The notes under the pieces were generated by a model. The model was not told the DNA's origin, did not search any database, and saw nothing but the letters and a program-made list of their open reading frames with translations. 64,000 nucleotides of DNA from positions 25,235 through 89,234 of the IMG/VR virus record IMGVR_UViG_3300043548_000582. One strand, given 5' to 3'. Source of the stretch: a virus. Of the stretch, positions 16,298 to 26,351 are shown in pieces; position 1 is the first letter of the stretch, and each line of letters opens with the position of its first letter. Both the position numbers and the translations under genes were made by a program.

Positions 16298-18507
16298 ATG
16301 TAATTTGTGAATTTTATGTTATTTATAATTGAAGTTGCTGGAATGTTTTGTTGGATCTTGTCCAACATGACGTTTTTCAGATATTCCAGAGTATCAGAGT
16401 TACTGATTCCTAAATTATCAATCGATACATTGATATAATTACTCTTATTTGAATTCCCATTGCAAATTGTCTGGATATGTTTGATATCATCGAGAGAATT
16501 TCTCATTCCACATGGTAGAGTGATAACAATATCATCAACCGCTTGCCTGTTTTGTATAAATGGAATTATAAATGCTAAATTCTCATCAATTTTTTGATCT
16601 GCTATTATTATATCGGTTGTTATACCATTCGGCTCTAAAAGATCTTGATCGTTGTAATAAAATTTACCATATATGATCGATTTGTTGGAAAATTGAGCGA
16701 TTTCAGTTGATATATCCAACACTTTGGCGTTATTTAAAAAGAAGAATCCTTTTCCAGTCAGGGCATCATAACTGAAACAAACGAAATTATCTTTGTACTT
16801 CTTATAAAGTGTCGTTGCGTCGAATATCAAGGTTTGATTATTTGAATTATTGAATAATTTCAATTCAAATGTTATATCATCCGCTGTTTTTGTAATTTTT
16901 ACCCCAGCATCTATATTATTTCGAAGACTTTGGATAGTCCACTCTGGATCAGATCCATTAAAGTAAAACGATAGCGTTATCTTGCCAGCATCATTGATCA
17001 AATTTTGATAATTTAATGGGATTTGATTTGCTCCACCACAATCGACAGTGTTTGTTGCTGTAATAATATCGAATAATTCATTGTTATTGAATCTGTGGTA
17101 TTCGTATTTTCTATTAGGTTGAAAGCTCAGATCACTACGCTTGTCAAAAATCACATATTTCGAAACATTTGAACTCAATGTTGCGTTTGTTGTGATTAAA
17201 TTTTCAATTGCCTGATCATATGTGATATCAAACACGCCTTTTTCAGACAATGCATTCTTCTTGGATATCAAATCCGGGTAGAAGTATCGATCAACCCATG
17301 TTTTAGTTTCACCTACACCTGATAACCATGTGCATAGATAAACCTTTCCATCTTCTGAATAGTTGTTTGTGTCTATTTGATAGATTTTATCAGCATATTG
17401 TGGAGTGTCGTATCCATATGATCCACAATCCACGAATCTGGTGTCATTTATATTCAGATTGCTGAATGGATACATACTTGAAGGAGCCTGAAATTCAGTG
17501 ATACCTCGTCTTATTAAATAAGGTTTGTTGTAAAATACGTAATTTAAAGAAAGTTCAGATGAATTTTCAGAATCAATTGTGTTTGTTATATTTGTATAAT
17601 TTCTGAAATCATCAACCGCTATGTCATATCCAGATGATAGAAGATTCTGACCGTTTGTGAATACATCACTTACAGTTAGTTGATTTTTTAAAACGATAAT
17701 GTCTTTATATTCAGATGAGTATGGAGAATGAATTAAAAAGTTGTTGCTTAAATCAAACTCACTTTTAGAAGAATCGATTATATTCGAAGCATTCTGATAT
17801 GTCACGAATGATGTGTTTGGAGATACTTCAAGTTTATATTCTTTAGGTCTAGCGACTTTGAAATTGCTTGTTAGGATTGTATTTTTGTTTTCATCATTCA
17901 ATTCAATCAATACAAGCCCATCGCCTTCTTTCTTTACCAGTTTATTACTGGAAAGAGCCTTTATAAGAAATAGTTCTTTCTTGTCGTTGTATATGTATTT
18001 GAAAAATTGAGGATTTTGCTCATCCTCTTCATCGGGAAGTAGAACATCCCATTTAAATAACAGATCGCCACTATCTTCACTTAGTAGATAAGTTTTTCCA
18101 GATTCTATAAATGATATTGTGCATAAATTATTTTGATAAAAGTCCAAATCAAAATATGTTCGTTCGCTTAATTCATCATCGAATGTTATGGAATAAGTAT
18201 TTGCATTTGCAATCGGTGTTGATCTTGACAAATAAACAGATCCAGATTGCAAATAAGTCAGAAGTTTTTCTGATTTTAAAGTATTTGTGTTGAATTTTAA
18301 AAAAGTATCTGCTCTTGTATTATTCGTCAGATAAAAGTTTGAATATTCTTTGGTTTTGAAATCATTAAAACCGGAAAGCGCCAAAGGGAAATTGAAAGAA
18401 AATCCGTTTTGATATGTTCGTCTTACTTGTTTATAAGAAGTATTATCCATCGTTGACTTCCATGATTTAGAAGTCAACGATGATAGAGATTTTATGATCG
18501 TTTCCAT
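16294..18507 (-). CDS. Large virion structural protein with LamG-like region
   Basis: The 737-residue product is a beta-rich tail protein. Around residues 520-650 the pattern KITLSFYFNGSDPEW, then NFVCFSYDALTGKGFFFLNN and VLDISTEI, resembles a LamG/concanavalin-like jelly roll that may bind carbohydrate. The C-terminus (NLGISNSDTLEYLKNVMLDK) is helical. It has its own late promoter overlapping the preceding stop codon and is coupled to the 14588 gene by a 4-base overlap. The specific T4 equivalent is not clear. Confidence 0.6.
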   Translation of the reverse strand: METIIKSLSSLTSKSWKSTMDNTSYKQVRRTYQNGFSFNFPLALSGFNDFKTKEYSNFYLTNNTRADTFLKFNTNTLKSEKLLTYLQSGSVYLSRSTPIANANTYSITFDDELSERTYFDLDFYQNNLCTISFIESGKTYLLSEDSGDLLFKWDVLLPDEEDEQNPQFFKYIYNDKKELFLIKALSSNKLVKKEGDGLVLIELNDENKNTILTSNFKVARPKEYKLEVSPNTSFVTYQNASNIIDSSKSEFDLSNNFLIHSPYSSEYKDIIVLKNQLTVSDVFTNGQNLLSSGYDIAVDDFRNYTNITNTIDSENSSELSLNYVFYNKPYLIRRGITEFQAPSSMYPFSNLNINDTRFVDCGSYGYDTPQYADKIYQIDTNNYSEDGKVYLCTWLSGVGETKTWVDRYFYPDLISKKNALSEKGVFDITYDQAIENLITTNATLSSNVSKYVIFDKRSDLSFQPNRKYEYHRFNNNELFDIITATNTVDCGGANQIPLNYQNLINDAGKITLSFYFNGSDPEWTIQSLRNNIDAGVKITKTADDITFELKLFNNSNNQTLIFDATTLYKKYKDNFVCFSYDALTGKGFFFLNNAKVLDISTEIAQFSNKSIIYGKFYYNDQDLLEPNGITTDIIIADQKIDENLAFIIPFIQNRQAVDDIVITLPCGMRNSLDDIKHIQTICNGNSNKSNYINVSIDNLGISNSDTLEYLKNVMLDKIQQNIPATSIINNIKFTNYI

Positions 18508-18518
18508 TTAAATATTTA
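18508..18518 (-). promoter_or_regulatory. Late-type promoter for the 16294-18507 gene
   Basis: TAAATA (minus strand, 18513-18518) lies 5 bases before ATG 18507 and shares bases with the stop codon of the 18516 gene. Confidence 0.65.
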
Positions 18519-19157
18519 AGGCGGTAGCGTAGTTGTTGTCGTAACCGGACCCGGTGTGGTTGTTGATGTTGGACCCGGTGTGGTTGTTGGGGACGGTGTG
18601 GTTGTGGATGCTGGTATCGGGGGTGTTGGTGGTGGGGTTGTCGTATTTAAGCTTTCAGCTTCTACTAAGAACCCTCCTTTATCCACAGAAAATATAAACT
18701 GTTTGTTGTTATCAGATACTTGCATAATATTTGCATATATATGCTTCATATCCCCGATACTTTCAAAATAATCGGATGTTATTATTTTGAAAGGTTGCAC
18801 TATTGAACATTTGTCACCATTTATATATTCTATATTGACTTCGGCAGATAATAATTTATATCTGGATGTTTCTGATGGATAATAGAGGTGGGATACTTCA
18901 TTTGAAAGTATTGAACTTATTTTATTATAAAGTATTTCTGGAATTATACTGTCAACTCTGTAGTCTTTACTGAATGAATTTTCAAAAATAGCAGACTCTC
19001 CATCACCCCAATTGATTCTTAGATACATGGGAATTTCAGACTCTGATATCCCACTCAATACAAAGGTCACAGAAGTCAAATCATACAGTTTGACTTCTGG
19101 TAATGTTGAAGATAGTGCGGTTGCTGAACTAGCAAATCCAATTGTGTAAGTATTCAT
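18516..19157 (-). CDS. Tail protein with Thr/Pro-rich C-terminal tail
   Basis: The 213-residue product has a beta-rich N-terminal domain of about 165 residues, perhaps PKD/Ig-like (LRINWGDGESAIFENSF contains the WGDG turn typical of PKD folds). It then has a C-terminal tail of about 45 residues made almost only of Thr, Pro, Ser, Gly and Val, with repeats such as TTTPGPTSTTTPGPV. Like the 9675 and 9992 proteins, the tail is a likely O-glycosylation target or flexible stalk. It starts in an overlap with the end of the 19154 gene. Confidence 0.6.
   Translation of the reverse strand: MNTYTIGFASSATALSSTLPEVKLYDLTSVTFVLSGISESEIPMYLRINWGDGESAIFENSFSKDYRVDSIIPEILYNKISSILSNEVSHLYYPSETSRYKLLSAEVNIEYINGDKCSIVQPFKIITSDYFESIGDMKHIYANIMQVSDNNKQFIFSVDKGGFLVEAESLNTTTPPPTPPIPASTTTPSPTTTPGPTSTTTPGPVTTTTTLPP
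18545..18600. repeat. Short tandem DNA repeat in Thr/Pro-rich tail
   Basis: GGACCCGGTGTGGTTGTTG occurs twice in direct orientation about 24 bases apart, encoding the TTTPGP repeats of the 18516 protein. Unequal recombination could change tail length. Confidence 0.7.
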
Positions 19158-21862
19158 AGAGTTAATTCTTCGTTTATCAATGATACTGGTCCTGATGATA
19201 GATAAACATTCAGTATAGTGCTATAATTAGTTGTGAATAGGTTTGAGTAACTCTCAAACGATCCAAAATACACATCGTGTTTCAAGAATGACACATTCGG
19301 ATTAATGATGAAATCATATTCATTCAATGCGATCATTTCATTTTGATCTTTTATCAAAAACGAGATGTTGTATATATTATTGGTGCTATTATACACCAGA
19401 ACTGGTTTATCTACAATATCAAACCGAACATTGCCACCAGAAACACTGAAAAATTGAGTGTTTGAAGTGTAATCTGTGTCATTTATTGGGAATATTTTCA
19501 AGTTTTTACTTGTCAACGTATCATACTTATAAATCTCTGGATATATGATGTAATTATTTGTTGAGATTGTCGGAGTTGTACTGTTGAGAACACAATAATA
19601 TACATCGGTTCCCACTTTAAATCTATTCGACAGTTGATTTACATCATTTGTTGAGTGTTCGATCACATAAGCTGTCGTATTTGGATTTACGAAACTTGAA
19701 TTTTCATATTTTATCTTTTCGAAAATGAGATAATTGTCGGTTTCGATGGATAGTGTATCATATGCAATCTCAAATTTATTAACGCTTGATAATTGAGCGA
19801 ATACAGCGGAATTGTACTTGGAACTGAGATAAGAAAATTCACTCAGAAGAGCTGATACTCTATTGGTAGAGCCGTTTCTCACAAAAATCTTACCATTCAA
19901 GTCAATTCTGTCGTTGTAAGTGTTTCTATCAAAAGAATCCACTTCAAATGAGGTAGCATTATCGGTTTGATTGATATATGTGTAATTTACTTTATCAAAT
20001 TGATAATCATAGACAAATTCTGTTGTAAATTTACCTCCATCCACATTCAAGACTGAATTTCCAGAAAGTGGTCGTAGTGTTTGTGTAAAATCGGCTGTTA
20101 ATGTTGGATAAGCGGCATCTAAAAGAGCGCGTTGGAGCGGTGATTTCGTATTTAACGCAGCTTCAAACAGAGTATTGTAGTAATACACTCCAGAACCCGG
20201 AAAACTGTTTAAATCGGAGTTTATAGGATCACTTAGAAACTCCGTATCATTTTTCATGAAGAGTCCGCCATCTCTTATTTTAAATGAAGGTTTTAAATTG
20301 GACTCCGTTGGCGCTTTTAATTCTTGATAAGGTGAGAAAAACCTGAAGAAGAGGGTCCAAGCACCTGAAGTTGAAGAAAATGAATTGGTGTATGATGATA
20401 ACCCAGATCTTATTGTTTCGGTATATGATGTATCATCATATGTGAAATAATTAAAAGCATATTCTTCACCATATAAATCATCGTAGAACTGATAACCATT
20501 TAATATCAGACTTTTGATGTATGATGGTGTCCTTACTTGGATGTTTGATTTGAAATTGTCGTCTATTTTAAATAGACCAAACTTATTTCCATACACATCT
20601 CCTTTTTGATCTGCAATATATCCAGATTCGAATATTGATTCGAATGATTGATCAAACGAATCGGATTTCTCAGCAACATATCCGTAGTATTTTGTATCTG
20701 ATTTATTAGATATCGCTTGATTGACAGCGTTTCCAGATGATGTGTTTCGTTTTAGATATTCACCATCTACGAAAAATGTCAAAACCTCATCATTACTTCC
20801 AAATATGTTTGGATCAGGGAAAAAGTATAACGAATTTGGTTGTAAATTGGCGGTATTTATTAAAAACGATTCGTTTTTACCATCTACAAAGACAATACTT
20901 GTTTTACTTGGCTTGAAGAACCCCAAGTCTTCTTTAGTTATTAAAGATCCTTTGTGTGTGGATGCTGTCGTCGGGTAGTTTCGGTTTAATACATTGCCGC
21001 TTTTAGCAGAAGCTTTGAAAAGCTGACCTGATACAAAATCGGTTGATGTCGAACCAGTTGAAATGTAATAAAAATCACTACTGACGCTCTTTTCAGTTAG
21101 TTTTCTTTTATTATCAAAGAGCTGATCAACTTCTTTCAGAGCTTTAATTTCATCCGATACACCTACAAATACTTCAGAAATCAATTCTTCATTTGATTTA
21201 AGGAAAATGTTTTGATTATAATCCAAGTCCTTGTAATCATATACATATTGATCAGGGGTTTGATCGAAATATGTGCCATATACATTGTATAGCTCTTCAA
21301 TATCAATTTTCAGCTTTGTTTTTATCGCTTCGATATCATATTCTATTGGTCCAAGCTCTTGATTTTCTAAGAATTCGAGGGTTTTTTCAAAAATTACCTT
21401 TTCAACTCCAAGTACGCTACCCTTTAGCTTTTTTCTAGTTATTTCGTATTTTACATCACTTCTTTTAGAATTGTAATATTTGCAAATATCTACAAGTTTT
21501 CTACTGTAAAACCCTAAAACTGTATCAAGATCGTACTCATCATTGAAATCAATCTTGGAAATGAATTCTTTTTCTTCCAGAGTTGTATATTTCAGATTTA
21601 TATCCTTTATAAACTCTCTGTATTTCTCAACTATCAGGTTGTTTTCCGTGGAATTTGAGTTTTTCTTTTTGGTATTCCAACGCTTCAAGTATTCATTGTA
21701 ATACGTTTGTAATACATCGGGTTCAAAGCTTATCGAAACGGTTTTGATAAACAATAAAAACGACATTGGAGTACTAACATCCAATGCATTAATTTCTAAA
21801 ACGTTTGGGTTTGTTATACTCTTTGGTACTTCGGGATACCCGTACTGTAGCGTCGATGACAT
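19154..21862 (-). CDS. Very large virion structural protein, probable baseplate wedge component
   Basis: This 902-residue protein is the largest in the window. Its first 260 residues are helical and charged (YNEYLKRWNTKKKNS, IEELYNVYGTYFDQTPDQYV). The remainder is beta-rich with many Tyr, Asn and Ser residues, as in baseplate proteins. It lies two genes after gp6, the place of T4 gp7, but no sequence motif proves equivalence. It has its own late promoter and overlaps the following gene by 4 bases. Confidence 0.6.
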   Translation of the reverse strand: MSSTLQYGYPEVPKSITNPNVLEINALDVSTPMSFLLFIKTVSISFEPDVLQTYYNEYLKRWNTKKKNSNSTENNLIVEKYREFIKDINLKYTTLEEKEFISKIDFNDEYDLDTVLGFYSRKLVDICKYYNSKRSDVKYEITRKKLKGSVLGVEKVIFEKTLEFLENQELGPIEYDIEAIKTKLKIDIEELYNVYGTYFDQTPDQYVYDYKDLDYNQNIFLKSNEELISEVFVGVSDEIKALKEVDQLFDNKRKLTEKSVSSDFYYISTGSTSTDFVSGQLFKASAKSGNVLNRNYPTTASTHKGSLITKEDLGFFKPSKTSIVFVDGKNESFLINTANLQPNSLYFFPDPNIFGSNDEVLTFFVDGEYLKRNTSSGNAVNQAISNKSDTKYYGYVAEKSDSFDQSFESIFESGYIADQKGDVYGNKFGLFKIDDNFKSNIQVRTPSYIKSLILNGYQFYDDLYGEEYAFNYFTYDDTSYTETIRSGLSSYTNSFSSTSGAWTLFFRFFSPYQELKAPTESNLKPSFKIRDGGLFMKNDTEFLSDPINSDLNSFPGSGVYYYNTLFEAALNTKSPLQRALLDAAYPTLTADFTQTLRPLSGNSVLNVDGGKFTTEFVYDYQFDKVNYTYINQTDNATSFEVDSFDRNTYNDRIDLNGKIFVRNGSTNRVSALLSEFSYLSSKYNSAVFAQLSSVNKFEIAYDTLSIETDNYLIFEKIKYENSSFVNPNTTAYVIEHSTNDVNQLSNRFKVGTDVYYCVLNSTTPTISTNNYIIYPEIYKYDTLTSKNLKIFPINDTDYTSNTQFFSVSGGNVRFDIVDKPVLVYNSTNNIYNISFLIKDQNEMIALNEYDFIINPNVSFLKHDVYFGSFESYSNLFTTNYSTILNVYLSSGPVSLINEELTL

Positions 21863-21874
21863 TGATAATATTTA
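21863..21874 (-). promoter_or_regulatory. Late-type promoter for the 19154-21862 gene
   Basis: TAAATA (minus strand, 21869-21874) lies 6 bases before ATG 21862. Confidence 0.6.
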
Positions 21875-21895
21875 CTTGTCAGATGCCGACTTTGA

Positions 21896-24022
21896 TCATA
21901 TTGACAAAGATTGATAAAGAGAATCCAAGAACATATTATTAAACACGCCATCCGAAGCAAATAAATAAGAATTATCAACTGTCGGACCAAGTATTGTTGT
22001 TTTTGAATTTTCGAAATTTATGATGTTATCAGTCACGGTGCCATCATAACCATCAACATATTCAAAAAACACATAATATTTTTCGAAATCTTGTGGGCTG
22101 AATGATGATGGCAGAACGAGCGGCCAACCCCAGTCTGATGTATATTGAGACAAGTTGTATGTTTGTCCTGATCCAGCACACAGCGGTTGATATGTATTCA
22201 GCAATGTGTAAGAATTGCTGAATTTCTCCAGAGCAACGATTGGAGTTCCAGCGGTTATGGTATAAGTCAGTGTATCTATCTGATCACCAATGTTCGTTCC
22301 ATATTTGTCTTTTTGAGTGTATCCTCTGGTATCGAAATTTTGATTGAATTTATTCGTTGTTCCGATTAGTTTGTTTAGACTGACAGATGCCAGATTCGCA
22401 ATTCGATCTATGTCTTCAGGATAATTCGTGGATGCTCTGTTGAATACAAGCTCTTCATTATCAACAAGCCTCATATCTGAAATAAGAGCCTGAATGTTTT
22501 TAGTGTCGATATCTGTATTGTTTGCTATGAAGTTTGCTATCTTTTCATAAGTCTTGACACCTATTGAATTGTGATCATAGTTATCAGATCCAAATATACT
22601 TCCTAAGAAATCATTAAACAGTATAGGATTGTTTTTGATTTTTTCTTGGAAAGCTAAATCGGTGAACGTTTGAGCAGCATTGAAATCCTCATTGACTTTG
22701 TATATGTCGTAATAATTATGTGAGTATATATCAAAGTAACTTGAACTTGCACTCAGTGTGAATGCTGATAGATTATCATTTGTGAGCGTTGCGACACAAG
22801 ATAACTGTACTGCTGTTGTTATCGAGCTAAGATATGGGAATTGGATATATCCTCTGAAAGATCCACCGTGATCCAGTTGATCTATAGTATAGTTTAAAGA
22901 AGATATTGTATAATACGTTGATGGTATCAATGCTGTATTCGCTACAAGTCTCTCGTTGGCTTGGGTTAATATATAGAATCCGTTATTATCGATTAGATAA
23001 TCTCCAGATAATACACTTATAGAAAGAGCCGATAATTGAATATTATTGAAGTTTTTGAGAGAATATTGAGCTGAATCTTTAACCTTTACAACAAATGGTA
23101 TCTTGCTATTGATAAATTTTGTATGATATATATCGAATGAGCTTATGGGGGTGCTTTCCCCATCGATACCATTGGATGTTATGCTGAGTCTGAACGCATC
23201 ATTGTTGGGGGTTATATTTGCACTCAGCAAGACTCCCAGATTGTTTAGGTAATCGGTTGTTTTTTCTGCAACTATTGTGTTTGTATTGCTAAACTTGAAT
23301 AATATCGATGTATTACCAACCGTATCATCTTTGTAATACACGTATTTCGTAGCTGAAGTTCCAACAAAGAATGAACCAGCATCTGTTTTAGAGCATGGAA
23401 CTATTGATCCGTTGTCAATCTTGGCGTACAATGCATCTCCTGATGTTATTTTGATATCTGGAACCTCGTAATATTGCACATTTTGTATTGCAATATTTGA
23501 TGTGGAATCAAATATGGAATATGTTGGACGTAAATGTACGAATTTATCAGATTGAATTTCGAAGAAGTTCGTACTTCCCGAATTATTCACTGAATATACA
23601 ACATTCGTTATGGGCTGATACCACGGATATGTGACATTCAAGGTCCAAGGACCGTGAATAACACTCTGTGTCAATTCCAAGTAGCCTTTATTGGATGATA
23701 GATTGGTAAATTCGAGAGTGTATGGTATGTAATCTTTAACTTCTACGTTTTGAGAATAAGACGATATCAATGCATTGTTTTGGCAGTCGAATACCAATAG
23801 ATTTACTGTGTAAACCCCCGGAAAATTGTAATATTTGATTGCTGTGAGCGCTTTTGATGTTGTACCATCACCAAAAGACCAAACAACATCTTTGTTTGGA
23901 AACAAATCCAAATCAGGTATGAACTTGAATGGTGTTGACGATAAGCTATAAGAACTCAATACATTCTCATTCTTGAAATCGTATACATCAAAAGTCGTAT
24001 ATGTTGTTTTTAAATCAGGCAT
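21896..24022 (-). CDS. Baseplate structural protein with N-terminal PKD-like domain
   Basis: The 708-residue product contains a PKD-like domain around residues 40-95: VVWSFGDGTTSKALTAIKYY followed by FPGVYTVNLLVFD. The middle is a long beta-rich region including DYLIDNNGFYILTQANERLV, a motif echoed in the 10468 gene. The last 250 residues are mixed helical. It overlaps the gp6 stop by 8 bases, so it is probably a wedge partner translated with gp6. The exact T4 counterpart cannot be given. Confidence 0.65.
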   Translation of the reverse strand: MPDLKTTYTTFDVYDFKNENVLSSYSLSSTPFKFIPDLDLFPNKDVVWSFGDGTTSKALTAIKYYNFPGVYTVNLLVFDCQNNALISSYSQNVEVKDYIPYTLEFTNLSSNKGYLELTQSVIHGPWTLNVTYPWYQPITNVVYSVNNSGSTNFFEIQSDKFVHLRPTYSIFDSTSNIAIQNVQYYEVPDIKITSGDALYAKIDNGSIVPCSKTDAGSFFVGTSATKYVYYKDDTVGNTSILFKFSNTNTIVAEKTTDYLNNLGVLLSANITPNNDAFRLSITSNGIDGESTPISSFDIYHTKFINSKIPFVVKVKDSAQYSLKNFNNIQLSALSISVLSGDYLIDNNGFYILTQANERLVANTALIPSTYYTISSLNYTIDQLDHGGSFRGYIQFPYLSSITTAVQLSCVATLTNDNLSAFTLSASSSYFDIYSHNYYDIYKVNEDFNAAQTFTDLAFQEKIKNNPILFNDFLGSIFGSDNYDHNSIGVKTYEKIANFIANNTDIDTKNIQALISDMRLVDNEELVFNRASTNYPEDIDRIANLASVSLNKLIGTTNKFNQNFDTRGYTQKDKYGTNIGDQIDTLTYTITAGTPIVALEKFSNSYTLLNTYQPLCAGSGQTYNLSQYTSDWGWPLVLPSSFSPQDFEKYYVFFEYVDGYDGTVTDNIINFENSKTTILGPTVDNSYLFASDGVFNNMFLDSLYQSLSI

Positions 24023-25829
24023 CGATTACTTCTATTTTATTTATTAGCGATTGAGGAGAATAGAAATATGGGAATTTATAAAACGGAAGCGTTGTCGTTT
24101 GATTTACGATATCATTGTCACTATCGACATATATCGGATTCCATGATAAGAAAGATACTCCGTTGAAGAATGTATTTTCCTTTGTATTTTCCGTTCTTAT
24201 TGAAGATACACCCTCAATTCCCAATATCGATGCTGTCAAGTCTGTTAAGTTTAATGTCTGCCCCAATACGTTATTGGATGGCTTGAAAAAATTCAAGATT
24301 GTATCATTTATCTTGGATTTCAACACCCCTTTGTTGATTTTATTCGTTTTACTTCTAACAACAACGAGTTTTGATTCATCAACAACACTTCGAAGTGAAT
24401 TTATTGTACTGAATCCAATATCAAATGCCACGTAGATAGGATCTCTAGGTACAATTTCATTGGATATCATCTTTTTGTCTCTGGTGATGTCAATTATGAG
24501 ATTTTTAAATGATTCACTGAGATAATTCGGATATGTACCATCTTGCGTTACTTCAAATTTCGGCACACAGAATATGTTGACGTTGTTGAAATCACAACTA
24601 TCTGCAAAGTTGACCTGATTTATTAAAACACGGTTGACTTTATTCGGATCTACACATATGCGGTAGTAATAGTCGATGTATTCGTTTATAAATCTGTCAT
24701 TATCAACAACCTTGACAGTATTCAAGATGTTTGGTATGCTCTTGCTCAAGAATTTCTCATAGTCGGCTTCAGTTACAAGTCTGTTTTGTGCAGCGATCAG
24801 GAACGGTGCATTGTTTTTGATAGACTCAACAGTTTCAGCTTCACTTATGGTTGTTGAATTCAGAGGATTGTTGAATGTCAATGAAGGACTCAGAACAGTT
24901 GTTATGATTTGAGAGTTTGAAGATGTTGTATCCTCATAGATTTCGCTGAATGTATTTGAAGCGTATGTAAAGAGCTTATTTCCATTGATTGCGTTTTTGC
25001 TTATGATACCTTTATCACCATCGCTCAAGATATACATTATCTTAACCTCATCACCGGATTCCAGTCGTTTTCCGAATGTGTTGTTTCCGAATTTTACTTC
25101 GTAATGTCCATTTTCATTCAATCTAAGCTCATATGCTCTCTCGGTTGCATTTGAAAGATACAAGCTGTCGCTTTCTTTGTATTCATACCAAGTATCGGTA
25201 TTCACTTCCTTGACATACACGCTTATTGTACCATCTGCTATGAATCTACTGTCATTTGTGTTGACCAAGTTATCAACAACAATCGGAAGAGTTTCAAAAT
25301 CCAGACCTTCTGATGTATAAGTCGGATATTCTTGAACTGTACCTTGATATAAGATCAGATTGTTGTTGATCGAATCTATAGTTTCATTCGATGTTGTGGT
25401 TTTTTCAAAAAGTGTATCTTCCAAAACGGTGTATTGGATATTATCCACTAGAAAGTAGCTGTACTTTCTAATCATATAGCTACCAACAGCCAGATTGGAT
25501 GATGCGGTGCAGTTGATTGGAACAATTGATGTTTGTCTGCCTGTAGGCTTGTATCCTATCAGTTTAACAATACGATTCATGTTCTCATAAATCGAAGCCT
25601 GATCAAAAAGCGATTCTGAGCTATTTTGATTCAAATAAAACATCAATACATGTGTGTAATATGCCAATATCTCGATGAGAAACGACATGTTACTACCTTC
25701 ATAATTTTGATCTGTGAATGTTGAGTTCTCATTCAGTCTCTGGATTATGAAATTCTTTAAAGAAACAGCATCGAAATTGATGTATGCGTTTTGTGGAAGA
25801 TTATATTCCAATGTATCTTTATCGCTCAT
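24015..25829 (-). CDS. 6: Baseplate wedge protein (T4 gp6-like)
   Basis: gp6 forms the inner ring that holds the baseplate wedges together. The 604-residue product (T4 gp6 is 660) has the conserved N-terminus FTDQNYEGSNMSFLIEILAY followed by THVLMFYLNQNSSESLFDQA and KLIGYKPTGRQT. The central region, YELRLNENGHYEVKFGNNTF followed by GKRLESGDEVKIMYI, matches the Baseplate_J-like core. It follows the gp25 gene in the same orientation. Strong call. Confidence 0.9.
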   Translation of the reverse strand: MSDKDTLEYNLPQNAYINFDAVSLKNFIIQRLNENSTFTDQNYEGSNMSFLIEILAYYTHVLMFYLNQNSSESLFDQASIYENMNRIVKLIGYKPTGRQTSIVPINCTASSNLAVGSYMIRKYSYFLVDNIQYTVLEDTLFEKTTTSNETIDSINNNLILYQGTVQEYPTYTSEGLDFETLPIVVDNLVNTNDSRFIADGTISVYVKEVNTDTWYEYKESDSLYLSNATERAYELRLNENGHYEVKFGNNTFGKRLESGDEVKIMYILSDGDKGIISKNAINGNKLFTYASNTFSEIYEDTTSSNSQIITTVLSPSLTFNNPLNSTTISEAETVESIKNNAPFLIAAQNRLVTEADYEKFLSKSIPNILNTVKVVDNDRFINEYIDYYYRICVDPNKVNRVLINQVNFADSCDFNNVNIFCVPKFEVTQDGTYPNYLSESFKNLIIDITRDKKMISNEIVPRDPIYVAFDIGFSTINSLRSVVDESKLVVVRSKTNKINKGVLKSKINDTILNFFKPSNNVLGQTLNLTDLTASILGIEGVSSIRTENTKENTFFNGVSFLSWNPIYVDSDNDIVNQTTTLPFYKFPYFYSPQSLINKIEVIDA

Positions 25830-25842
25830 TAAGAAATATTTA
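25830..25842 (-). promoter_or_regulatory. Late-type promoter for the gp6-like gene
   Basis: TAAATA (minus strand, 25837-25842) lies 7 bases before ATG 25829. Confidence 0.55.
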
Positions 25843-25843
25843 A

Positions 25844-26329
25844 TCAGGAGATCGTGTAACCCGTTGCGGCGAGTTCTGATTTTATACTCAATCCGTAAAC
25901 ATCCAACGAAGGCACATCAATTTTAAGTTCGATGTTGTATTGATTATTATCTTCATCTGCAACAACCACAACATCTTGCAGTGTTATTCTGGGTTCCATC
26001 AAAGGAAGCTTCGTTTCAATGTCATCTTGTATCAATTCCGTTGTGAAATCGTCGATTGGCTCGAAGAGATATTGTCTTAAATCGACACCGTAAGTCGGAT
26101 TGAGTAGTTTTTCTCCGGGTGAAGTGAGTAATGCATTTACAATGCTATTTTTAACAGCTTCTATGTCAAAAAGAGCTTGTACATCTTTCAATACTTCATT
26201 TCGATTGAGTTGACTGTTGTAACTATAGGATGGAGATAAATCCAATGCTATATCTTTGTATAAAAACCCGCTTTCAAGCGCTTTTTTAGATACTGCTGGT
26301 GCTTCTAGTGATTTTATCTTAATAGCCAT
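25844..26329 (-). CDS. 25: Baseplate wedge protein (T4 gp25-like)
   Basis: gp25 is a small wedge subunit of contractile baseplates, built on a gp25/lysozyme-like fold, and it contacts the sheath. The 161-residue product (T4 gp25 is 132) has the family core: AVKNSIVNALLTSPGEKLLN followed by PTYGVDLRQYLFEP, where the E and the GVDLRxYLFEP motif are characteristic. It lies directly before gp6, as in many contractile systems. Confidence 0.9.
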   Translation of the reverse strand: MAIKIKSLEAPAVSKKALESGFLYKDIALDLSPSYSYNSQLNRNEVLKDVQALFDIEAVKNSIVNALLTSPGEKLLNPTYGVDLRQYLFEPIDDFTTELIQDDIETKLPLMEPRITLQDVVVVADEDNNQYNIELKIDVPSLDVYGLSIKSELAATGYTIS

Positions 26330-26341
26330 CGTTAATATTTA
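26330..26341 (-). promoter_or_regulatory. Late-type promoter for the gp25-like gene
   Basis: TAAATA (minus strand, 26336-26341) lies 6 bases before ATG 26329. Confidence 0.6.
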
Positions 26342-26351
26342 ACAGATGGAC

